Assembly (NCBI RefSeq): GCF_904063055.1
Contig: NZ_CAJFCN010000001.1
Span: 372,001-436,000, forward strand
Direction of reading: 5' to 3'
Source of the DNA: Pseudomonas paracarnis
Lineage (GTDB): Bacteria; Pseudomonadota; Gammaproteobacteria; Pseudomonadales; Pseudomonadaceae
Length of the DNA: 64,000 bases
Shown here piece by piece: positions 8,350 to 14,979 of this stretch. Position numbers and translations under genes: made by a program. The notes under the pieces were generated by a model. The model was not told where the DNA came from, did not search any database, and saw nothing but the letters and a program-made list of their open reading frames with translations. Numbering within the stretch: the stretch's first letter is position 1; every line of letters begins with the position of its first letter.

Positions 8350-9084
8350 ATGCAAAAACGCAACGTTTCTATCGTCTTAAGAGAGCTGCTGGACCGCGAC
8401 CGGATCTCCCCCACGGAGCTTCACCGACGCACTGGCGTGCCTCAATCCACACTGTCCCGGATCCTCAGCGGCAAGATCGTTGATCCGTCGGATAAACACA
8501 TCTCCCGTATCGCCGAGTATTTTCGCGTGAGCACTGATTACCTGCGCGGGCGCGCAGCAGTGGGCGCTTTGCGCGATGACGGGCGCGACCCGATGCATTC
8601 GGAACTCAAGGACATAAGCCTGTGGGACGACGACACCCCCGTCAATGATGACGAGGTGTCGATCCCCTTTCTGCGCGAGGTTGAATTGGCTGCTGGATCA
8701 GGAAGATTCGTCATCGAGGAAAGCGAAAAGGCCAGCCTGCGGTTCGGCAAGCGCAGCCTGCGGCATAACGGTGTGCAGTTCGACCAGGCCAAGTGCGTGA
8801 CGGTGCGCGGTAACAGTATGTTGCCGGTGTTACGAGACGGCGCCACGGTGGGGGTCAATGCCGGCAAGAGCGGCATTGGCGATATCGTCGATGGTGACCT
8901 GTATGCCATCAATCACAACGGCCAGTTGCGGGTTAAACAGCTCTACCGCCTGCCTTCCGGTATCCGCCTGCGCAGCTTCAATCGTGATGAACACCCCGAT
9001 GAGGACTACAGCTTCCAGGATATCCAGGACGAGCAGATTAGCATCCTCGGTCATGTTTTCTGGTGGGGTATGTACGCCCGCTAA
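8350..9084 (+). CDS. S24-family LexA/CI-type repressor of the tailocin (PrtR-like)
   Basis: 244 aa. The N-terminal helix-turn-helix contains SPTELHRRTGVPQSTLSRIL. The C-terminal S24 peptidase domain has an Ala-Gly self-cleavage site in VELAAGSGR, the catalytic Ser in VRGNSMLPVLRDG and the Lys in GQLRVKQLYRL. Such repressors cleave themselves when RecA is activated, releasing pyocin/tailocin genes after DNA damage; recA lies 14 kb away. ATG 8350 is preferred over an upstream TTG at 8314, which falls inside an operator palindrome. No PrtN-type activator is present in the window, so direct repression of the promoter at 9216-9244 is the likely mode. A strong terminator follows at once. Confidence 0.9.
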   Translation: MQKRNVSIVLRELLDRDRISPTELHRRTGVPQSTLSRILSGKIVDPSDKHISRIAEYFRVSTDYLRGRAAVGALRDDGRDPMHSELKDISLWDDDTPVNDDEVSIPFLREVELAAGSGRFVIEESEKASLRFGKRSLRHNGVQFDQAKCVTVRGNSMLPVLRDGATVGVNAGKSGIGDIVDGDLYAINHNGQLRVKQLYRLPSGIRLRSFNRDEHPDEDYSFQDIQDEQISILGHVFWWGMYAR

Positions 9085-9104
9085 CTCCCACTCGTAAGAA
9101 GAAA

Positions 9105-9128
9105 CCCGCCCATGTGCGGGTTTTTTTT
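9105..9128 (+). terminator. Intrinsic terminator of the repressor gene
   Basis: CCCGC and GCGGG arms (9105-9120) with a 6-nt loop, followed by eight T residues (9121-9128), 20 bp after the repressor stop codon. Confidence 0.9.
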
Positions 9129-9170
9129 CACCCGCAGAAAACCGGCAAACCCCAAGCCAGTAGGCCTTCT

Positions 9171-9244
9171 AATGCATATGCGCATTTCCGCAGCAAAAAT
9201 AAATGCATTTGTGCATTGACTGTATATGCATACATGCATATTCT
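9171..9244 (+). promoter_or_regulatory. Tailocin promoter with three palindromic operators
   Basis: TTGACT (9216-9221), a 17-bp spacer and TATTCT (9239-9244) form a good sigma-70 promoter pointing into the tailocin operon. Three inverted repeats sit on it: AATGC-N6-GCATT at 9171-9186, AATGCA-N4-TGCATT at 9202-9217 (touching the -35) and TATGCA-N4-TGCATA at 9225-9240 (filling the spacer and entering the -10). They match the palindromes in front of the repressor, so repressor binding would exclude RNA polymerase. Confidence 0.75.
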
Positions 9245-9286
9245 TCATCTCAAGCCAGCCAACAAGGCCTGGTGGAGGCGGCAAGG

Positions 9287-9391
9287 ATGCTGCCAAGGAA
9301 GACAAGGAAGGCACGCAACATCGGCAAGGACGCCATCGAAGCGATGGCAGGGATGCCAGGCAACACCGGCAAGGATGCCGACGCTCTTTAG
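9287..9391 (+). CDS. Possible 34-aa basic leader peptide
   Basis: An ATG at 9287 stands 8 nt after a GGAGG Shine-Dalgarno sequence and opens a 34-codon frame beginning MLPRKTRKARNIGKDAIEAM, strongly basic at its N-terminus. It lies in the leader between the tailocin promoter and its first terminator. No homologue is known to me; it could be a leader peptide, an RNA-binding regulator or chance. Confidence 0.2.
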   Translation: MLPRKTRKARNIGKDAIEAMAGMPGNTGKDADAL

Positions 9392-9579
9392 TTTCACCGC
9401 TTCAACAACAGGCAGCGATGAACCGGCCTTAACGGTTCAGAGGGTTGGCAACTGACCCGGGTGTGCAGCGTAAAGCACCAGAAGCAGTTATCCGGCAGAC
9501 AGGGATCGTGGTCGGAAAAACATCGAGGAAAGGACCGTACCGCGCCAGTAGCGCCGAAAGTCCGAGGACATCATTACTG

Positions 9580-9605
9580 AAAAGCCCGGGCGACCGGGCT
9601 TTTTG
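9580..9605 (+). terminator. Intrinsic terminator ahead of the holin gene
   Basis: AGCCCGG (9583-9589) and CCGGGCT (9594-9600) pair around a GCGA loop, flanked by A's on the left and a T-run to 9604 on the right. It stands between the tailocin promoter and every structural gene. Confidence 0.85.
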
Positions 9606-9674
9606 GAATGCCTACCTACTCAAGCATTTGTAAATGAAATACGGACTATCTATTGCTCAGCCAGGAGGCGTGAC

Positions 9675-10013
9675 ATGACAAATGAACAGCAAGCGTTAGC
9701 GGAAATGCCTATCTGGCTGGTGATCGTATTGGCAGTGATCGGCGGCGTATCCGGCGAGATGTGGCGGGCCGACAAGGAGGGCGCCCGCGGTTGGTCACTG
9801 ATCCGCCGTCTGGCCCTGCGTTCCGGGGCGTGCATGGTTTGCGGGGTTTCCGCCCTGATGCTGTGCTACGCCGCCGGAATGTCGATCTGGACCGCCGGCG
9901 CCATTGGTTGCCTGACCGCCATGGCCGGTGCCGACGTGGCCATCGGTCTTTATGAACGGTGGGCAGCCAAGCGCATCGGGATCAACCAAGGCTCCCGCCA
10001 GGACCCGCAGTAA
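9675..10013 (+). CDS. Tailocin holin
   Basis: 112 aa. Hydrophobic segments at IWLVIVLAVIGGVSG and across CMVCGVSALMLCYAAG and WTAGAIGCLTAMAG indicate two to three membrane helices, with a charged loop between them and a basic, polar C-terminal tail. This is the class of small inner-membrane holin that opens R-pyocin clusters; it permeabilises the membrane so that the lysozyme at 21.4 kb can reach the cell wall and release the particles. The start ATG is 5 nt after GGAGG. It is the first structural gene of the operon. Confidence 0.85.
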   Translation: MTNEQQALAEMPIWLVIVLAVIGGVSGEMWRADKEGARGWSLIRRLALRSGACMVCGVSALMLCYAAGMSIWTAGAIGCLTAMAGADVAIGLYERWAAKRIGINQGSRQDPQ

Positions 10014-10036
10014 TTGTTGCAAGGACGCTACTTAAA

Positions 10037-10552
10037 ATGACGCTTATCGAAAAGCCATCCCAACTGCCCCAGGCCATCGGCGCGGTGCTGCACGCGGCCT
10101 TCCCCGACATCAAGGTCGGTAGCCACCAGGACTTTAAGGGCGACGCCGAAAAAACCGGTGTGCAGGTCACGGTCGAAGGCAATGGCCCGGGCATTCGCTC
10201 TCGCGAAGGGCGCAAGGCTCACGTGCTGAGCATTTCACTGAGGGCCATGGTCGCCCCCGGTGCATTGCCGTTCGATGCCTGCGACCTGGCCAGCCAACTC
10301 ATGGACCTGGTGTTGGATAACCGTTGGAACCTGCCCCAGACGCAGTGCGATTTGCCGGCGAATATCGTCGCCGCTCCCGCTGCGCGCACTTCCGTGGAAA
10401 CGGACTACGACACCTGGACGGTTTCCTTCACGCAAACCCTCTATCTGGGGCCGGTGTTACTCGACGATCCCACAGGCCAACCGCTATTTGCCTGCACTTG
10501 GGACGTCTCCAACATCGACGACCCAACCCAATACCAGCCACTGGCGGAGTAG
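10037..10552 (+). CDS. Conserved tailocin protein between holin and spike
   Basis: 171 aa, soluble, starting MTLIEKPSQLPQAIGAVL. It occupies the slot that a conserved hypothetical protein takes between holin and gpV-like spike in R-type pyocin clusters, and its length and the motif RSREGRKAHVLSISLRAM suggest a small structural or tail-completion protein (comparable to Mu gp37-type proteins). The start is an ATG at 10037, 23 bp after the holin stop, and the stop is 3 bp before the next gene. No catalytic motif is visible; the function is inferred from position only. Confidence 0.65.
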   Translation: MTLIEKPSQLPQAIGAVLHAAFPDIKVGSHQDFKGDAEKTGVQVTVEGNGPGIRSREGRKAHVLSISLRAMVAPGALPFDACDLASQLMDLVLDNRWNLPQTQCDLPANIVAAPAARTSVETDYDTWTVSFTQTLYLGPVLLDDPTGQPLFACTWDVSNIDDPTQYQPLAE

Positions 10553-10555
10553 CCC

Positions 10556-11167
10556 ATGTTCGACGCGCTGTTACGCATGCAATTGGGACCGATCGTCGAA
10601 CGCCTGGCTGAGATGGAGTCCCAGCTTGAGGACCTCTACCGCCGCGCCGAGAGCTTCTGCCGGATCGGCATCTGCCAGCACGTCGATGCGGCCAGCAACA
10701 CCTGCAAGGTCAGCCACGGTGACCTGCTCACCCCGGCGATCCGCTTTTTCAACCCCAGTGCCGGTGCACAAACCGAAACCCGCATCCCCACGGTGGGTGA
10801 GCAATGCCTGCTGCTCAACTACGGCGGGGGGGAGGGCGGTGTGCAATCCGTGGCCCTGTTCGGCCTCAACAGTGATCGCTTCCCGCCGGTCTCCAGCGTG
10901 GCAACGCTGACCCGGCGGCGCCATCAAGACGGCACCCAAAGCGACTACGACGATGCCAGCCATACCTTCAACTGGGTCAACGGCCCAACCACCGTCAGCG
11001 GCTCCCGTGAACAGGTCGACATTAAAGTCGGCGCTGCCAGCCTGACCATGAATGCCCAGAGCATCACCCTGCAAATCGGCGGTACCAGCCTGTTGCTGGA
11101 TGCCGGCGGCGCGCACTTCAGCGGCCCGGTGGTGGACCATCAAGGACGCGTCATCAGCCCCCGATAA
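10556..11167 (+). CDS. Baseplate assembly/spike protein, gpV-like
   Basis: 203 aa. Like phage P2 gpV it has an N-terminal helical part (LAEMESQLEDLYRRAES), an OB-fold core containing the TRIPTVGEQCLLLNY GGG segment, and a C-terminal beta-helical spike rich in short strands (VDIKVGAASLTMNAQSITL) that ends in GPVVDHQGRVISPR. The trimeric spike caps the tube and pierces the outer membrane of the target cell. It is followed after 9 bp by the gpW-like gene. Confidence 0.85.
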   Translation: MFDALLRMQLGPIVERLAEMESQLEDLYRRAESFCRIGICQHVDAASNTCKVSHGDLLTPAIRFFNPSAGAQTETRIPTVGEQCLLLNYGGGEGGVQSVALFGLNSDRFPPVSSVATLTRRRHQDGTQSDYDDASHTFNWVNGPTTVSGSREQVDIKVGAASLTMNAQSITLQIGGTSLLLDAGGAHFSGPVVDHQGRVISPR

Positions 11168-11176
11168 GGACACCCC

Positions 11177-11509
11177 ATGCTCGGAATCGATAGGAACACC
11201 GGGGCGGCCGTCGACGACTGGCTGCAATTTGTGCAGCGCGCCACCCGCGCGCTGACCACCCCCATCGGAACGCGGCAAAAACGCCCGCTGTACGGCTCAC
11301 TGATCCCGCAATTGCTCGGCCAGAACCTGGGCGATGACTTGCTGATCCTCGCCCAAAGCCACGCCGCCCAAGCGTTCTACAACATTCATAACGGCATTGG
11401 CGATTTTGACCCTCAGGTCATTGTCGCTACCCGCCAGGGCGCCGGCCTGCTGCTGCGGTTTGCCGGCACCTGGAAAAACCGCCAACAATCCTTCGAGGTC
11501 GTGACATGA
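11177..11509 (+). CDS. Baseplate wedge protein, gpW/gp25-like
   Basis: 110 aa, the expected size for gp25-like wedge proteins. It starts MLGIDRNTG and includes IGTRQKRPLYGSLIPQLL, the conserved region around the RP.YGS motif of the family. gp25-like proteins seat the sheath on the baseplate. The stop overlaps the start of the gpJ-like gene by 4 bases. Confidence 0.88.
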   Translation: MLGIDRNTGAAVDDWLQFVQRATRALTTPIGTRQKRPLYGSLIPQLLGQNLGDDLLILAQSHAAQAFYNIHNGIGDFDPQVIVATRQGAGLLLRFAGTWKNRQQSFEVVT

Positions 11510-12501
11510 GCATGCTGATCCCCGGCCAGAACCAACTGGCGGAACCGGCCATCATTAAGGTCGATGAGTTCGAACCGTTGCTGGCCGAATTCAAAGCGTT
11601 CGTCATCGACTACGTCGCCACTCGCGCGCCGCAAAGCGCAGCCAAACTCCAGGTCAGCCTCGACAACGAAAGCGAACTGCTGACCCTGGCCCTGGAAGCG
11701 TTTTGCGTGCGCCTGCAAACCCATGAGCGCAAATACAACGCGCGCATCAAGCAGATGCTGGCGTGGTGGGCCACCGGCAGCAACCTGGATGCGCGCCTGG
11801 CCGATATGGGCCTGGAACGCCAAGTGCTCGACCCAGGCGACCCGGCGGCTTTCCCGCCGGTGCCGCCCACCTTGGAAAGCGACGACGACGCCCGCCTGCG
11901 CTACTACTTGGCACCCCACGCCCCAGCGGCGGGCTCGCGCATGCAGTATCGCCGCGAAGTGTTCACCTTGGGCGAGCGCCCAGCAGTGAAAGTACAAAGC
12001 GCGACGCCCGGTGTGGTCACGGTCACCTACACCTTCGACCCCGACGGCTACGCGGCCCAGGTCAAGGACGGCAACGCTCGCCGCACCGCACCGGGGGAAG
12101 TCATGGTCACCGTGCTTTCCAGGGAGGGCGACGGCACGCCATCTGTCGACTTGCTTGACGGTGTACGTCGACATTTCGCACGGCCGGATGTACGGCCAGA
12201 AACCGATCTTGTCAGCGTCCAAGGCGCGCAGATTCAACCCTATAAAATTCGTGTGGTGGCCAAGATCAACGCCGGCCCGGACTCGGGGCTGACCCAAGTG
12301 GCCGCGCAGAAACTGCTGCAAGACTACGCCGAGTCCTGCCACCGTCTGGAAGGTCGGGTGGACCCCAGCTGGATCGACTACGCCATCCACAGTGCCGGGG
12401 CCGCGCAACTGCACATCCTCGAACCGCTGGCGCCGATTGTCAGCACGGCGTTCCAGGCCCCGTATTGCACGGGCGTCGAGGTGGAGGTGCGCACACTATG
12501 A
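11506..12501 (+). CDS. Baseplate protein J-like
   Basis: 331 aa, in the size range of P2 gpJ. Conserved stretches include the N-terminal FEPLLAEFKAFVIDYVATRA and the central EVMVTVLSREGDGTPS region, typical of baseplate J proteins. With gpW and gpI it forms the wedges around the central spike. It overlaps gpW at its start and gpI at its end (ATGA), so the three are translationally coupled. Confidence 0.88.
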   Translation: MSMLIPGQNQLAEPAIIKVDEFEPLLAEFKAFVIDYVATRAPQSAAKLQVSLDNESELLTLALEAFCVRLQTHERKYNARIKQMLAWWATGSNLDARLADMGLERQVLDPGDPAAFPPVPPTLESDDDARLRYYLAPHAPAAGSRMQYRREVFTLGERPAVKVQSATPGVVTVTYTFDPDGYAAQVKDGNARRTAPGEVMVTVLSREGDGTPSVDLLDGVRRHFARPDVRPETDLVSVQGAQIQPYKIRVVAKINAGPDSGLTQVAAQKLLQDYAESCHRLEGRVDPSWIDYAIHSAGAAQLHILEPLAPIVSTAFQAPYCTGVEVEVRTL

Positions 12502-13136
12502 GTGAACCCAAAGCGAGTTTGCTGCCCGCCAACAGCTCACCGCTGGAAAAGGCGTTGGACTTGGGCTTCGGCACATTGCTTGAGCGTGTCGCCCCGCCGT
12601 TTCCGGCGCTGATGAACCCGCTGTATACCCCTAGCGAGTTCCTGCCTTACCTGGCCGCCGACCGTGGCGTCAGCGAATGGGATGCCGAGGCCAGCGAAGC
12701 GGAAAAACGCCTGACCGTGGCCTTGTCCTGGCAGATCCAACGCCAGGCCGGCACACCCAAGGCACTGAGCCATGCGGTGGAGTCATTGGGCTTCACGCCG
12801 AATATCAGCGCCTGGTACCAGCAACGTCCGCTGGGCGTGCCTTACACCTTCGACGTGCAGGCGATCATCGGGCGCAGTTGGTCCAGCGGCGACCACAACC
12901 GGCTGATCCGTCGCATCAACGCGGCGAAAAGTGAGCGCGATCAGGCGACGATTACCATCGTGCATGAAACCGAAGGCCAGCTCGCGCTCACGCAAGTGCT
13001 CGACGCGCCTTTAAGCGACGGCGAGTTCTACCTGAACGGCGCATTGCCGGACCTGGCGCTGGTGGCTCGCCTAAACAGTGCCGGGGTTGCCCAGCACTAC
13101 ACCATTAACGATTACGACCTCAGGGCGCAGCCATGA
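12498..13136 (+). CDS. Tail protein I-like baseplate component
   Basis: 212 aa. P2 gpI-type proteins link the baseplate wedge to the tail fibre. The N-terminal half shows the family pattern SLLPANSSPLEKALDLGFG and LPYLAADRGVSEWD. The ATG at 12498 overlaps the gpJ stop, and its own stop overlaps the next start at 13133. Confidence 0.88.
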   Translation: MSEPKASLLPANSSPLEKALDLGFGTLLERVAPPFPALMNPLYTPSEFLPYLAADRGVSEWDAEASEAEKRLTVALSWQIQRQAGTPKALSHAVESLGFTPNISAWYQQRPLGVPYTFDVQAIIGRSWSSGDHNRLIRRINAAKSERDQATITIVHETEGQLALTQVLDAPLSDGEFYLNGALPDLALVARLNSAGVAQHYTINDYDLRAQP

Positions 13137-13663
13137 CAGATGAAATCACGCGCCTGGTGCGCTTCACCTCCAAAGGTTTGGATGAAGTGCTGCAGGCAAA
13201 GAACCAAGGCCTCAAAGGCGAAATCACCCACATCGGCGCCGGCACCGGCCGCTACAACCCCGACGGCACGGAAGTGGCCTTGCGTGACGAGCGTCAACGG
13301 GTGGCCATCGTCGATTACGAAGACCTGGGCGAGCGCCAACTCAGGATGGCCGCGCTGTTTGATGGCGACGGTGAGTATGAGATTGGCGAGTTCGGGTTTT
13401 ACCTCGCCAGTGGCACCTTGCTGGCGGTGTATTCCGTGGCGGGGAAGTTGCTGACGTATAAAGCGGCGGCGGCGCGGGTGCTGCAGAAGTTTACGCTGGA
13501 TGTTTCGCCTTTGCCGGCGGATAGCGTGACGATTGTGGTGGGGAATGACAATTTGAATGTGTTATTGACTGATGAAATTGCGGCCTTATCGGCCGCGAGC
13601 ATAGACAATATGGCACGCGGTGTAGGGGTTCTATTTCGGGTGATGGAAGTCGAAAAGAAATAG
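13133..13663 (+). CDS. Tail-collar fibre protein, N-terminal (attachment) module
   Basis: 176 aa, starting MTDEITRLVRFTSKGLDEVL. It carries the DUF3751-type N-terminal domain that joins P2-like tail fibres to the baseplate (THIGAGTGRYNPDGTEVAL and FDGDGEYEIGEFGFYLASG). R-pyocin fibres are usually one chain of about 600-700 aa with a receptor-binding tip; here the frame closes at 176 aa and a second protein follows 53 bp later. The fibre thus appears divided into attachment and receptor-binding polypeptides. The last 100 bases already become AT-richer. Confidence 0.8.
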   Translation: MTDEITRLVRFTSKGLDEVLQAKNQGLKGEITHIGAGTGRYNPDGTEVALRDERQRVAIVDYEDLGERQLRMAALFDGDGEYEIGEFGFYLASGTLLAVYSVAGKLLTYKAAAARVLQKFTLDVSPLPADSVTIVVGNDNLNVLLTDEIAALSAASIDNMARGVGVLFRVMEVEKK

Positions 13664-13716
13664 GGCGTTTTTAATTGATTTCATATGACGCTCATCAGGC
13701 GTTTAGGAGCATCCAT

Positions 13717-14469
13717 TTGAGTACTGAACAGCAACTTGCTGCCGTCGTTAGTGCGGCAAACAACTTAACTAACGTTATTACTGGAAAAGTCGGAGAAATT
13801 GACAAGGCGATAGCTAATGCCCGCTTGGCGTATGACGCACAATTGGCGGAGTTGAAAAATAGACTCCCAAGGTTAGCGGTCACCAAGAACTTCAATCTTT
13901 CCCCCAACGCCGACGGAACACTGATTGAAAATTGGGGGATTCATGCTGAAGTGACGCCCACTAAGCTGCGAACTATTACCCCTGTTTCTCAAGCGGCCGG
14001 ACGCCCGCAAGCTGATGTGGATTTCATGCTCCAGGTGCAGGCAGATGTGCGGGAACAATATCCAAGCTTTGAAATCAGGGCGAGCGACTATTGGCGCACG
14101 TTTGTATATCTGTGGCAAATGAAGTGGTCGGTGTCAGACGTTAGTCCTTGGCTTGCGTTCCCATACACGGTCGATATGGCGCTCGCGAATGGCTCTGGTG
14201 CAGTACCGCAGAACTCCTACCTGACGGTAGGCGCCTTCGTGCGTCTTTTGGAAGGTAACGTGTCTGGAGCATGGAGTAATGGCGTTGAAAAAGGTAAATG
14301 GCGCTGGTGTTCCAGTGTTATTTCTCCTACTGAACTTTTTGGGAGTTATTACCATCTGCACCCAATGCGCACCTCTTCCACTGGCGTTGTTGAGGTGATG
14401 CTGGCAGGGGCTTGCACAGGCGTTGTAACCAACCCAGGTGATTGGGGAACGATGTTGGCTCTAGGCTAA
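13717..14469 (+). CDS. Putative receptor-binding tail fibre protein
   Basis: 250 aa from a TTG at 13717, chosen because AGGAG lies 7 nt upstream; no ATG is suitable. An N-terminal helical stretch (EQQLAAVVSAANNLTNVITG through DAQLAELKNRLP) looks like a trimerising coiled coil. The rest, rich in W, Y, S and G, has the look of a beta-structured tip. I recognise no family. Position between the attachment module and a fibre chaperone makes it the likely determinant of killing range. The gene and its neighbour are visibly AT-richer than the rest of the operon, with different codon use, as expected for an exchanged cassette. Confidence 0.6.
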   Translation: MSTEQQLAAVVSAANNLTNVITGKVGEIDKAIANARLAYDAQLAELKNRLPRLAVTKNFNLSPNADGTLIENWGIHAEVTPTKLRTITPVSQAAGRPQADVDFMLQVQADVREQYPSFEIRASDYWRTFVYLWQMKWSVSDVSPWLAFPYTVDMALANGSGAVPQNSYLTVGAFVRLLEGNVSGAWSNGVEKGKWRWCSSVISPTELFGSYYHLHPMRTSSTGVVEVMLAGACTGVVTNPGDWGTMLALG

Positions 14470-14478
14470 GGAGAAAAT

Positions 14479-14715
14479 ATGAAACCGCTATTTGTACCTG
14501 CTGAACTTCATCCGATTATCAAGTGGGAAATGATCCGTAAGGCAAGGGATCAAGACTTGTCGGCGAGTGATTATGCTGCAATGCCAGACTATCCGATGCT
14601 CGAAACCCATAAGCTCATATTCGCTGAGTATCGTAAAAAACTGCGTGATATTCCAGATCAGGGAGAAGATCCAGACGCAGTGCTCTGGCCATCCAAACCC
14701 GATTTCCTGAAATAA
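14479..14715 (+). CDS. Small tail-fibre assembly chaperone-like protein
   Basis: 78 aa. The pattern IRKARDQDLSASDYAAMPDY then EYRKKLRDIPDQGEDPDAV and a WPSKPDF ending matches the C-terminal segment of phage tail-fibre assembly proteins (W..YRq.LRd.p...p...WP..P). It follows the fibre gene by 9 bp with a GGAGA ribosome-binding site, the usual place for the fibre's chaperone. It is shorter than most such proteins and may serve only the local fibre. Confidence 0.65.
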   Translation: MKPLFVPAELHPIIKWEMIRKARDQDLSASDYAAMPDYPMLETHKLIFAEYRKKLRDIPDQGEDPDAVLWPSKPDFLK

Positions 14716-14721
14716 CTGATT

Positions 14722-14742
14722 ACCGCGAAAGCGGTTTTTTTT
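14722..14742 (+). terminator. Intrinsic terminator after the fibre cassette
   Basis: ACCGC-GAAA-GCGGT (14722-14735) followed by an eight-base T-run. It separates the fibre genes from the sheath and tube genes downstream on the same strand. Confidence 0.85.
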
Positions 14743-14751
14743 CGCCTCCCC

Positions 14752-14778
14752 AAAGCCCCTCCCCGCAGGGGCTTTTGC
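14752..14778 (+). terminator. Second stem-loop between fibre cassette and sheath operon
   Basis: AAAGCCCCT (14752-14760) pairs with AGGGGCTTT (14767-14775) around a CCCCGC loop, followed by TTG. It forms a tandem pair with the terminator 10 bp upstream. Confidence 0.6.
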
Positions 14779-14803
14779 ATTTCCCACCCGGAGATTTCCA
14801 CCC

Positions 14804-14977
14804 ATGCCCACCCGCCAAACCTACACCGTCCTCATCCCATTCCCCATCGGCAACGGCCATTGGTCTACCGCCGGTGAGGAGCTGGAACTGCTCGACGTCG
14901 AAGCATCCGCCCTGCGCACCGCCGGCCGTCTGGAACTGACCAGCGTCCTCAACTCCACCCCCAAGAAGGCTGAATAA
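14804..14977 (+). CDS. Small conserved tailocin protein before the sheath
   Basis: 57 aa, starting MPTRQTYTVLIPFPIGNGHW and ending STPKKAE, 2 bp before the sheath ATG. Contractile-tail clusters often have a very small protein (DUF2635/Mu gp38 type) at this site, but I cannot confirm family membership. The TAA is followed immediately by the next start, indicating coupled translation with the sheath. Confidence 0.6.
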   Translation: MPTRQTYTVLIPFPIGNGHWSTAGEELELLDVEASALRTAGRLELTSVLNSTPKKAE

Positions 14978-14979
14978 CC

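Larger units (their letters stand above)
9251..9606 (+). ncRNA. Candidate untranslated leader RNA of the tailocin operon
   Basis: From the inferred start just after the -10 at 9244 to the terminator ending near 9605, about 355 nt show no recognised protein. The segment contains three copies of GGCAAGGAYGC (near 9280, 9324 and 9368) and ends in a strong intrinsic terminator 70 bp before the holin gene. This is the layout of a leader that must be antiterminated for the operon to be expressed, or of a separate small RNA. Boundaries are inferred from promoter and terminator only. Confidence 0.4.

Noticed and set aside
9255..9674. Hidden prtN-like activator gene between the repressor and the holin
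   Set aside because: All frames were read; only short, low-information frames exist and none resembles PrtN.
13663..13717. Frameshift error splitting one tail-fibre gene
   Set aside because: The first frame ends in a natural-looking way and the second has its own ribosome-binding site; a real two-gene layout is more likely, though resequencing would settle it.
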